Source of the DNA: JADJQU01 sp035490315
GTDB taxonomy: Bacteria; Planctomycetota; UBA1135; GCA-002686595
Assembly (NCBI GenBank): GCA_035490315.1
Contig: DATHET010000323.1
Location: 1-22,936, forward strand
DNA length: 22,936 nt
Direction: 5' to 3'
A program made the position numbers and the translations under genes. Shown here piece by piece: positions 6,542 through 13,418 of this stretch (within the stretch, counting starts at the first letter, position 1; each line of letters begins with the position of its first letter). The notes below the pieces were generated by a model that saw only the letters and a program-made list of their open reading frames with translations, did not search any database and was not told the origin of the DNA.

Positions 6542-8236
6542 CTACCGAGGACAGACCGTGAATTCCAAACCGTCGCTGAGCGTCGCGTTGTTCGGCGTGG
6601 CGAAGCCGTTGTCGCGGCCCCAGGCCTGAACGTCAACCACCGTCCCGGGGACGATCAGGTACGGTGCTGGAGTTCCACCGAGACCGCCCGCGGCGAACGC
6701 ATTGAAGTCCAAGGAGTAGAGTCCTGAACAATCGTTGGGGGGCGGGTTGCCGCCGGAATTCAACGGGACCGAGCGCTTGAGCGGGGTGTTGACGCAGCGC
6801 AGGCCGCCGACGAAGGGCACCGCAGCGCGACCCGTATTGGTGTAGAGGTAGAGGCCGGGCTTGTTGTTCAGCACGTTGATGGCGTTGATCACGAAACCTG
6901 AACCCGCGCTCGCGCTCGGTGTTCCCGTGAACCCAATCGATGGTGCGCACCCAAGTGAATTCACCTTCGCAGTGCAGTAGGTCACGGGCGGCAGGCAAAG
7001 TCCGTCATAGTGTGCTAGCCACGCGTTCGAGCCCAGACCTGGTCCGCCATACAGCCCACCCTGGCCGCCCACGTAGAATCCTCCCCTCCCGTCCGCCGTC
7101 ATCGTCAAAACGGCTTCCGAGTTGCTTACCCCGAACTGCTCGGCCCACGGCCGGTTGCCCGCGCTGTCGTACCGCGCCATCCAGGCGTCTGCGAATCCGG
7201 CATTAGGCGCAAAGAGGCTGGCAGAGGTTGCACCACCTATGAAGACGCCACCTGCGCCGTCGGGCATGGCGGCATAGGGATTGTCGTCCTCAATTGTCCC
7301 GAATTGCCTAATCCACAGTTGGCTGCCTGTACCGTCGTAGCGGGCAAGCCAAACGTCAATGACCCCAGCGAATGGTGCCGCGAGGCTGCCCCGGGTTTCT
7401 CCGCCGACAAAAATACCGCCCCATCCATCTGAGACAATCGGGCGACCTGCGTCTACGCCGGTCGATCCGATTTGTCTAACCCAGACTTGGTTTCCTGTGC
7501 CATCGTAACGGGCGAGCCAGACATCCCCGTTCCCAGCGTGTGGAGCAGCAAGATTGCCGCTCGTATAGCCTGTCATATATACGGAATTCGGTCCATCGGA
7601 CATGGCCCCTCTCACTTCATCGTAAGCATTGGTTCCGAATTGCCGAATCCAGATCTGATTGCCCAAACTGTCGTAATGTGCCAACCACGCATCGAACGAT
7701 CCGGCATTCGGTCCAGCGAGGTTCCCCTTCGTTGTTCCGGCTACATAGGCGCCGCCAAGGCCGTCTGACGCAGCACTGCGGAGCTCGTCCCATTGACTGG
7801 ATCCAAACTGGCGCATCCAAGTCTGATTGCCCGCGCTGTCATAGTGCGCCAACCAGGCGTCGAAATCTCCAGCACTTGGTCCTCCCAGGCTGCCCTTGGT
7901 CCTCCCGCCGACGTACAGCCCGCCCTGCCCATCGGGTGCGGACGCCGTCAAGAAGTCCTCGCTGGCCGTACCGGACTGGCGGATCCAGAGCCGATTTCCA
8001 GCGCTGTCATAGCGAGCGACCCATGCGTCGTAAACGCCCGCGTGCGGCCCGCCGAGGCTTCCGTTTGTCGATCCGGCGACGTACACGCCACCTGCTGGAC
8101 CCAACGTGGACGTTTCCAAGTAGTCGTTCCCATCCGTCCATAACTGCCTGAGCCAAGTCTGGCTCTGAGCACTGGCTGGGAGGGCGGCAAAGGCCAGGAG
8201 CATGAGACCCATGATGCGGCGGAGGTAGTGCTTCAT
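6542..8236 (-). CDS. Secreted seven-repeat SBBP beta-propeller protein with planctomycete-type C-terminal domain
   Basis: This is a 564-residue protein. I place the start at ATG 8236 because MKHYLRRIMG followed by LMLLAFAALP and ASA|Q is a clean signal peptide. The longer in-frame extension to 8461 is Arg/Pro/Ser-rich and not protein-like. Residues 28-412 are seven tandem SBBP-type repeats beginning WxRQFG, with DGxGGxYVGGxT and DAWLARYDSAGNQ. The first six are each exactly 56 residues, as counted from the Trp positions. Seven copies fit one propeller. Residues about 420-564 are the same C-terminal domain as in the chimeric ORF, with conserved Cys in YCTAK, LGC, GGLRC, NDCSG and VCP. The protein should be exported and surface-bound or released. 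Ligand or adhesion roles are typical guesses for such propellers and not shown by the sequence. Confidence 0.88.
   Translation of the reverse strand: MKHYLRRIMGLMLLAFAALPASAQSQTWLRQLWTDGNDYLETSTLGPAGGVYVAGSTNGSLGGPHAGVYDAWVARYDSAGNRLWIRQSGTASEDFLTASAPDGQGGLYVGGRTKGSLGGPSAGDFDAWLAHYDSAGNQTWMRQFGSSQWDELRSAASDGLGGAYVAGTTKGNLAGPNAGSFDAWLAHYDSLGNQIWIRQFGTNAYDEVRGAMSDGPNSVYMTGYTSGNLAAPHAGNGDVWLARYDGTGNQVWVRQIGSTGVDAGRPIVSDGWGGIFVGGETRGSLAAPFAGVIDVWLARYDGTGSQLWIRQFGTIEDDNPYAAMPDGAGGVFIGGATSASLFAPNAGFADAWMARYDSAGNRPWAEQFGVSNSEAVLTMTADGRGGFYVGGQGGLYGGPGLGSNAWLAHYDGLCLPPVTYCTAKVNSLGCAPSIGFTGTPSASAGSGFVINAINVLNNKPGLYLYTNTGRAAVPFVGGLRCVNTPLKRSVPLNSGGNPPPNDCSGLYSLDFNAFAAGGLGGTPAPYLIVPGTVVDVQAWGRDNGFATPNNATLSDGLEFTVCPR
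7001..8155 (-). repeat. Seven tandem SBBP repeats, about 168 bp period
   Basis: The coding DNA of the SBBP protein repeats with a 168-base period (56 codons), starting at the Trp codon at 8155. Six units are full length with no length change. The seventh is shorter and merges into the C-terminal domain. Such repeats can expand or contract by recombination. Confidence 0.8.
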
Positions 8237-8794
8237 TGAGTGATCCGGGGAGAAGGATGTCGTGCGTCGGAGCTTCGCGTCAGTGGCGGCCACCAGAGTT
8301 TCAAAATTGTCGCACAGAGATGTTCGACACGTCCATGACGACCCGGCGGGGCCGCTCCGAGTTGGAATTACTCGCCAGGCTGAAGGCGGTGGGGGAGGCG
8401 AAGGCGCGCGGCTGAAGATGCCAGTTCGGAGACCGTTGCGCCGAAGCCTGCGCGTGCGCAAGCGACGCGGGGCAGAGTGAATCTGAAGCGTGTGGATGCC
8501 GGATCGAAGTGTCGGGCATGAACGCGCGGCTGCTGGCGAGCGACCCGCCCGGATGGAGCGCCAAGGAGCTACACGACGAGCTGCTCGCCCGCCGTAACCG
8601 TACGGCCAACATCGTCGTGACGTACTTGGACGGCTTGTCCTCGTGCGGGCGGATGCCGAGGGCGCGGAGAGCCGCGCGGTAGTGGTGCGCGATGGCCTCG
8701 AGGTAAGAGCCGGCGACGTAGCGCGGGGCGTGACACGCGGGGTCTCGGCGACCTACTGACCCCTCGACCGTGGAGAACGCGATATGCTGCGCCC
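8237..8794. other. Divergent intergenic region, no assignable gene
   Basis: These 558 bases separate the divergent SBBP and methyltransferase genes and must hold both promoters. Two short plus-strand frames look faintly coding. One opens at ATG 8335 (TTRRGRSELELLARLKAVGE) and stops after about 27 codons. The other opens at ATG 8518 (about 55 codons, DPPGWSAKELHDELLARRN). A minus-strand frame reads PRYVAGSYLEAIAHHYRAAL over about 8740-8680. None matches a family I know. They may be decayed gene fragments. Confidence 0.3.
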
Positions 8795-9661
8795 GTGCCG
8801 CGCGTAGAGAGCGAAGCCGCGATCGAGGACGTTGCCGACACCGCGTTGTGGATCGCAGCGTACCGCGCGCGTGAGACGGCACGCGCGGACGCCCTCTTTC
8901 GTGATCCCCTCGCCGCCCGTCTCGCGGGTCCGAAAGGAGCTCGGGTCGCCGACAGGATGACTGGCGCCGAGCAGTTTTACTGGCTGAGCACCATCCGCAC
9001 CGTGGTCATCGACGAGCTGCTGATCGAAGCGGTGGCTCGTGGGGCTGGCATGGTGCTCAACCTGGGCGCCGGCCTCGACACGCGACCTTACCGGCTCGCG
9101 CTACCATCCACGCTCCGCTGGATCGAGGTCGACGTGCGGAAAATCGTAGCGCGGAAAGACGAGCTTTTGCGCGATGAGCGCCCCAAGTGCGATCTCGAGC
9201 GTGTCACGGCGGACCTCAGCGATGCCGTCGCGAGGCGTGCTCTCTTCGCGCGGCTTGGCGAGGTTGGACAGGATGTCGTGGTCCTGACGGAGGGCGTCCT
9301 CGCGTATCTCACCGAAAACGAAGTCTCGGCGCTCGCGGACGACCTTCGGGCGCACAGCCGATTCCGAACGTGGATCGCCGACCATAGCGCTCGTTTTTTG
9401 AACCGCACCGTTCGCGCGCGCGTCCAACGCAGCCATCTGAAGAACGCGCCGCTGCGATTTCAGCCGGAAAACTGGCAGGAATTCTTTCGCGCCCACGGCT
9501 GGCGCGCAGCGGAGATGCGCTACCTCCCGATCGAAGGAGAACGGCTCGGACGACCGTTGCCACTGCCGTGGTGGTTCGTTCCCGTGCATGCAGTTTTACC
9601 GCGCCGTACGCGCGAAGCGATCCGCCGCATGATGGGCTATGCGCGCCTCGAGCCGACTTGA
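8795..9661 (+). CDS. SAM-dependent methyltransferase, PPM1/LCM (leucine carboxyl methyltransferase-like) family
   Basis: This is a 288-residue protein starting at GTG 8795, the only reasonable start in frame. The N-terminus has the family hallmark DTALWIAAYRARE followed by DALFRDPLAARLAG. LNLGAGLDTRPYRL (88-101) is the AdoMet-binding motif I, with WIEVDV as the acidic motif II and VLTEGVLAYL as the later core strand. Length and motif order fit the bacterial branch of the PPM1/LCM/TCMP family, whose substrates are mostly unknown small molecules or O-methylation targets. It stands alone, with no neighbouring biosynthetic gene to name a substrate. There is no signal peptide, so it is cytoplasmic. 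The family call is firm; the substrate is unknown. Confidence 0.9.
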   Translation: MPRVESEAAIEDVADTALWIAAYRARETARADALFRDPLAARLAGPKGARVADRMTGAEQFYWLSTIRTVVIDELLIEAVARGAGMVLNLGAGLDTRPYRLALPSTLRWIEVDVRKIVARKDELLRDERPKCDLERVTADLSDAVARRALFARLGEVGQDVVVLTEGVLAYLTENEVSALADDLRAHSRFRTWIADHSARFLNRTVRARVQRSHLKNAPLRFQPENWQEFFRAHGWRAAEMRYLPIEGERLGRPLPLPWWFVPVHAVLPRRTREAIRRMMGYARLEPT

Positions 9662-9914
9662 AGAGGTTGTCCTCAATGACGCGCTGAAGGGGATACGTCC
9701 GTCGCCGGCGGGGCCTGCGTCGCGCTGCATAGGTGAAGGCAGCATCTTGTCAGAGTTGTCTGTCGGGAAATGGCGACGCACAGCACGATGCGTGAAGACG
9801 AGGTCCGATGGCAACGCGAAATCACGCCTCGTCCCAGGCGCAGACTGCTCGCGCGGACAGTAACTCCTAGTCCAGACTCCTGTCGGTTCGGCACTGCTCC
9901 GGGTCCAAGCTACG

Positions 9915-10545
9915 ATTGCATCGCATGCCCGCCCCTGGCTCCCGCGCGTCCGCCACCTCTTCGGCGCCCTGACCGACGCTGAGATCGCGCGTCGCGTCGG
10001 AGTGAGAACGACTACTGTCCGCGGTGAACGCGCCCGCTTGGGCATCAAGGGCCGCACAGGCCGCGACCTCGACGACATCGGGCCTGCGGAGACGCTGCGC
10101 CGAATTCGCGCACGGTCGAAGGCCGGCGAGCCGATGCGCCAGGGTCAGGTCCGCAACGCACCTGCTCGCGCTCTGCCGGCGGTTCTTCGGTGGCTGGTCC
10201 CCAGCCGTCGAAGCCGCGGGGTTGAAGCCGGAGGGTAAATTGCGACGGAAGGCAGCGGCGCCGACGGCGAAGAAGCGAGCGCTTACGCTGGCGTTGCTGC
10301 GCGGTCCGAAGACGGCCGCCGAGCTCGAGCAGTCACCGAGGTCGCGCGGCTGGCGGCCCGCCATCGGTGCATGGCGCGGGTCGTGTTCCGCAGCGAGCGG
10401 GCGGAGTCGGACCGCTCGTGGCTGCCGGCGGTGCGGATGCGGCTTGGCGCAATGCCAGACACTGAGGTAGCCAGGCGCGCGGGGGTCTCGGCGGCGACAG
10501 TCGCCCTGGTTCGCCACAAGTTGGGCATACCCAGGGCGATGGTGA
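9915..10545 (+). pseudogene. Degenerate gene with two related helix-turn-helix segments, two frame breaks
   Basis: The plus-strand reading is split across frames. Frame A gives WLPRVRHLFGALTDAEIARR from 9936 and an HTH ending RARLGI. Near 10150-10170 the sensible reading moves to another frame (LCRRFFGGWSPAVEAAGLKP). Near 10330-10370 it returns to frame A, with WLPAVRMRLGAMPDTEVARR at 10419 and an HTH ending RHKLGI. The two 37-residue HTH segments (9936-10046 and 10419-10529) align without gaps and agree at about half their positions, which argues that both were translated. The pattern resembles DNA-binding proteins with serial HTH modules, but I cannot name the family. No clear start codon is visible, and frame A has its stop at 10238. 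A sequencing-error origin cannot be excluded. The bases between the upstream methyltransferase and 9915 show no gene. Confidence 0.55.
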
Positions 10546-11040
10546 AGACGATGGCGATGACCGTGCCAGGGTTGATGTCGAGAGGTCAAGTCCCTTCGCC
10601 CGCTCCAGCCTCCTCTCAAGGCCGGAAACCCGCGCCGGGACCGCGCAGAGCAGGGTTACGACAACAACCTGCAGGATTCCTGTCGTTGATTCCGCAGCTC
10701 GCGATCTGCCAGATCGACATGACAGGAGATGACTTGGGGGACAGGAGGTGACTGGAGCTGGTCGCAAAGGTGCAAAGGTGTCAGTTAACTGGCAATGAGA
10801 TCGGGGCTGGGCGCGGTTGGAAGGAAATGCCACCGCCCCGCGCGCGCCACGGCCGTGGTGCGACGCCTCCCAGGGGGCATACGGCCGCGCATGCGCGCCC
10901 CTAGCACTATGAGGTGTAGCCTCCTGCGACTGGCTCCGATCAGCCTGGCCCAACGAGGTCAAGCTCCATCCGCATCGCGCGCGCGAGGAGCCGGTACAGG
11001 AGGGCAACGACATCGAGCGCAACCGTCGCCGTAGCTCGCT
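10546..11040. other. Gene-free stretch downstream of the chemosensory operon
   Basis: I see no credible gene. The stretch contains an inverted repeat ACGACA/TGTCGT (10658-10686), the repeat cluster at 10721-10794 and GC-rich filler. The last operon gene ends at 11041 without a recognisable terminator. Long minus-strand frames here are Arg/Ser/Pro-rich and look like by-products of GC content. Confidence 0.35.
10721..10794. repeat. Imperfect direct repeat plus palindrome, REP-like
   Basis: GACAGGAGATGACTTGGG (10721-10738) is followed by GACAGGAGGTGACTGGAG (10740-10757). Two AAAGG units then lead into TGTCAGTTAACTGGCA (10779-10794), a 16-base palindrome with one mismatched pair of positions. 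This resembles intergenic REP-type sequences linked to RAYT transposases, or an operator. No transposase is visible in the window. Confidence 0.35.
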
Positions 11041-12954
11041 TCACTGCAAGCGCCGATTCACAGTTGCCCTTAGCAGGTCAGAGGCAAACGGCTTGTCCAA
11101 TCTGTCATTGGGCACTACAGCAAGAAAGTCACTCGCAGCACGCGTGAATGCGCCGCCAGTCATGAAAATGACTCGCTCTGCGTAGTCGGAGCCGAGCAGA
11201 GTGAGTTGGGTGTGCAAGTCGATCCCCGTCATGACCGGCATCATGACGTCGCACAGGATCACATCGAAGTTCCCACTTGTCTTGACCAATACCAGAGCCT
11301 GCTCCGCGCTTGTGACCACAGTCACTTCATGTTCCGGCGCGAGCATCCGCCGCAAGGCATTCCCCAAGACGATTTCGTCGTCCACGACCAGGATTCGACC
11401 CCTTCGATGACTCGAGCGCGGGGCAGGCAAGGGTGCGGCGACGGTGGCCAACCGCGGATTCGCTGCCGGCAGGCACACTCGGAAGGTCGTCCCCTTCCCA
11501 ACCTCACTCTCGACGACAATGACGCCATGTAGGGAGGTCACGATGCGGTTGCAGATGGACAATCCGAGGCCGGTTCCGACGCCGGCGGGTTTCGTCGTGA
11601 AGAACGGTGTAAAGAGTCGGTTCACCACGTCGAGCGACATTCCGCAGCCACTGTCCCGAATTTCTACGACGGCCTGCCCGTTCTCGTCGGTCCGCGTGCA
11701 CACTCGGATCTCGTTCGAGTGCGGGTGTCCCTCGTCGATCGACTGCGCCGCGTTGATGATGAGGTTGAGAAACACCTGTCCAAGTCGCGAGTCGGTGGCA
11801 TCCACCAGAGGCACTGGTTGGTAGTCCTTCACTACCTGTGCGCGGTAGCGGATTGCGGGGTAGGCCATACGCAGCGACGAGTCCAAGACCCGCTGGATGG
11901 AGACGTGGCGTCGCTGATCCTCTTCAGGATGGGAGAACACCTTCAGGTCGCGCACGATGTCGCGAACACGCTCCGCGGCTTCCAGCGCTAGCCGCAAACT
12001 ATCGCGTTCCTCCTGGGTCAATCGATCGTCTGAAACTGCGGGCGAGATCATGGTCGAGCTCGGGATCAGTGATTCGAGGTTGGCCAGCACCGCCATAAGC
12101 GGGTTGTTGATCTCGTGCGCGACTCCGGCCGCCAGCATTCCAACCGAGGCCATTCGATCCGAAACCATCAGTTGCTCCTGAAGCCCTCGGCTCTCCGTGA
12201 CATCGGCGAGCATGGCGAGTGTGCCAGTCACGGCACCTGCCTCGTCACGAACGGGGCTGGCCGTAAGCGCTGCCCAGAACTCCTTCCCGTCCCTTCGCAG
12301 GAGTTTCAACTGGAATTGCAGGTCCTGGCCCTCGCCTACTCTGGCCAGCAATTCGACCGCCTGTTTCTTCCATCCCTCGTCGACGAGGGATGAAAGCGAA
12401 GTACCCTGAAGAGCTTCGACGGTCGTCCCCAGCATGTCAGCAATGCGACTGTTGGCATAGGTGGTCCTGCCATCGGAATCGAGTTCCCAAATGCCCTCTC
12501 GCGCTGTTTCCACGATCCTGCGGTACTTGGATTCCGCGCGCTGGAGGGCCAACTCGACCTGTCTCTGTTTTCGACGGCGGCTGGCTTCGCGAAGCTCGCG
12601 TGCGACTGCCGGGAGCAGCCTGGCAAGGCGGTTCTTCGCCATGAAGTCGTGGGCCCCGGCCTTGAGAGCCTCGACAGCGGTGTCCTCTCCAATCGTTCCC
12701 GACGCGATGATGAATGGAATGTCGGCGCCGTTCTCGCGGAGCACCTCGAGCGCGTCCAAGGCGCTGAACTGCGGCATGCAGAAGTCGCTCATCACTAGGT
12801 CCCACTGGTCGGACTCGAGTGCCTCGCGCATATCTCCTCTCGTCTGAACGCGGCGGTGAATTACATCATATCCGCCGGCTTCGAGCTCTCTGAGCAGGAG
12901 GACTGCATCGTCTTCCGAATCCTCTACGACGAGCACTTTCAGTCTTGTCGTCAT
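11041..12954 (-). CDS. Hybrid histidine kinase REC-PAS-HisKA-HATPase-REC
   Basis: This is a 637-residue cytoplasmic protein with no membrane segment. Domains in order: REC (about 5-120, phosphoacceptor Asp57 in VMSDFCMP), PAS with PAC (about 140-255), HisKA with His280 in GVAHEINNPL, HATPase (N-box NLIINAAQ near 397-404, DSGCGM, GTGLGLSI), and C-terminal REC (about 519-637, Asp569 in ILCDVMMP). It is the last gene of the operon. Its ATG overlaps the previous stop as ATGA, and GAGG lies seven bases upstream (12962-12965), so translational coupling is likely. An N-terminal receiver means it can take phosphate or a signal from an upstream partner. The C-terminal receiver makes it a relay node rather than a final output. 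The NtrB-like H-box sets its kinase type apart from the neighbouring kinase. Confidence 0.93.
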   Translation of the reverse strand: MTTRLKVLVVEDSEDDAVLLLRELEAGGYDVIHRRVQTRGDMREALESDQWDLVMSDFCMPQFSALDALEVLRENGADIPFIIASGTIGEDTAVEALKAGAHDFMAKNRLARLLPAVARELREASRRRKQRQVELALQRAESKYRRIVETAREGIWELDSDGRTTYANSRIADMLGTTVEALQGTSLSSLVDEGWKKQAVELLARVGEGQDLQFQLKLLRRDGKEFWAALTASPVRDEAGAVTGTLAMLADVTESRGLQEQLMVSDRMASVGMLAAGVAHEINNPLMAVLANLESLIPSSTMISPAVSDDRLTQEERDSLRLALEAAERVRDIVRDLKVFSHPEEDQRRHVSIQRVLDSSLRMAYPAIRYRAQVVKDYQPVPLVDATDSRLGQVFLNLIINAAQSIDEGHPHSNEIRVCTRTDENGQAVVEIRDSGCGMSLDVVNRLFTPFFTTKPAGVGTGLGLSICNRIVTSLHGVIVVESEVGKGTTFRVCLPAANPRLATVAAPLPAPRSSHRRGRILVVDDEIVLGNALRRMLAPEHEVTVVTSAEQALVLVKTSGNFDVILCDVMMPVMTGIDLHTQLTLLGSDYAERVIFMTGGAFTRAASDFLAVVPNDRLDKPFASDLLRATVNRRLQ

Positions 12955-13418
12955 GGCTGGACCTCGGAGCCAGGATTGCCGGGGAAAGGCTCGTTGAGAT
13001 CGAGCCAGTACAAGCCGAGCTGGCGGGTGGCCTCGAGGAATTCCCCGAAGTCCACGGGTTTGCGAATGTAGCTGTTGCAGCCGTGCGTGTAGCTCTGGCG
13101 GATGTCGCCCTCCTCGTTGCTGGTAGTCAGGACCACCACGGGCACATGCCTCGTCCGATCGTCGCTGCGCATTCGCCTCAAGACTTCGAGCCCGCCGATC
13201 TTGGGAAGCTTCAAATCGAGCAATACCAAGCGCGGCAGGCTGTTCTGGTCGCGTTTCGAGTGCTGGCCGGTGGCGAACAGATAGTCGAGCGCCTCCTGTC
13301 CGTCGGTCGCAACGACGACCTCGTTGACCATCTGGTTCTTTTCGAAGGCCCTCAGAGTGAGCTCAGCGTCATCGGGATTGTCCTCGATGAGAAGTATCGT
13401 GCCTGCCTTGCGTCTCAT
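12951..13418 (-). CDS. Single-domain response regulator, Rcp1-like
   Basis: This is a 155-residue receiver alone. I place the start at ATG 13418 because it overlaps the preceding stop as ATGA and has a strong GGAGG six bases upstream (13425-13429). The longer frame to 13493 adds non-family sequence. ILLIEDNPDDAELTLRAF gives the acidic pocket, Asp68 in LVLLDLKLP is the phosphoacceptor, and VLTTSNEEGD and IRKPV supply the conserved Thr and Lys. Insertions such as DYLFATGQHSK are typical of Rcp1-type receivers paired with phytochrome-like kinases. The kinase just upstream has the matching H-box type (VSHDLRAPLRSIDGF), so the two are probably partners. There is no output domain, so it acts as a phosphate shuttle or by protein contact. 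Confidence 0.93.
   Translation of the reverse strand: MRRKAGTILLIEDNPDDAELTLRAFEKNQMVNEVVVATDGQEALDYLFATGQHSKRDQNSLPRLVLLDLKLPKIGGLEVLRRMRSDDRTRHVPVVVLTTSNEEGDIRQSYTHGCNSYIRKPVDFGEFLEATRQLGLYWLDLNEPFPGNPGSEVQP

Noticed and set aside
5795..6727. 310-residue plus-strand frame across the convergent gap
   Set aside because: It overlaps the ends of two supported genes out of frame and is Arg/Thr/Pro-rich with no motif.
7001..8155. CRISPR-like periodicity
   Set aside because: The period is 168 bases, in frame, and encodes protein repeats. There are no short identical repeats with unique spacers.
8237..8461. N-terminal extension of the SBBP protein
   Set aside because: It would bury a clean signal peptide 75 residues inside the protein.
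9867..10619. 250-residue minus-strand frame
   Set aside because: It is antisense to the tandem HTH remnant. The plus-strand internal repeat is much stronger evidence, and this frame is Arg/His/Pro-rich.
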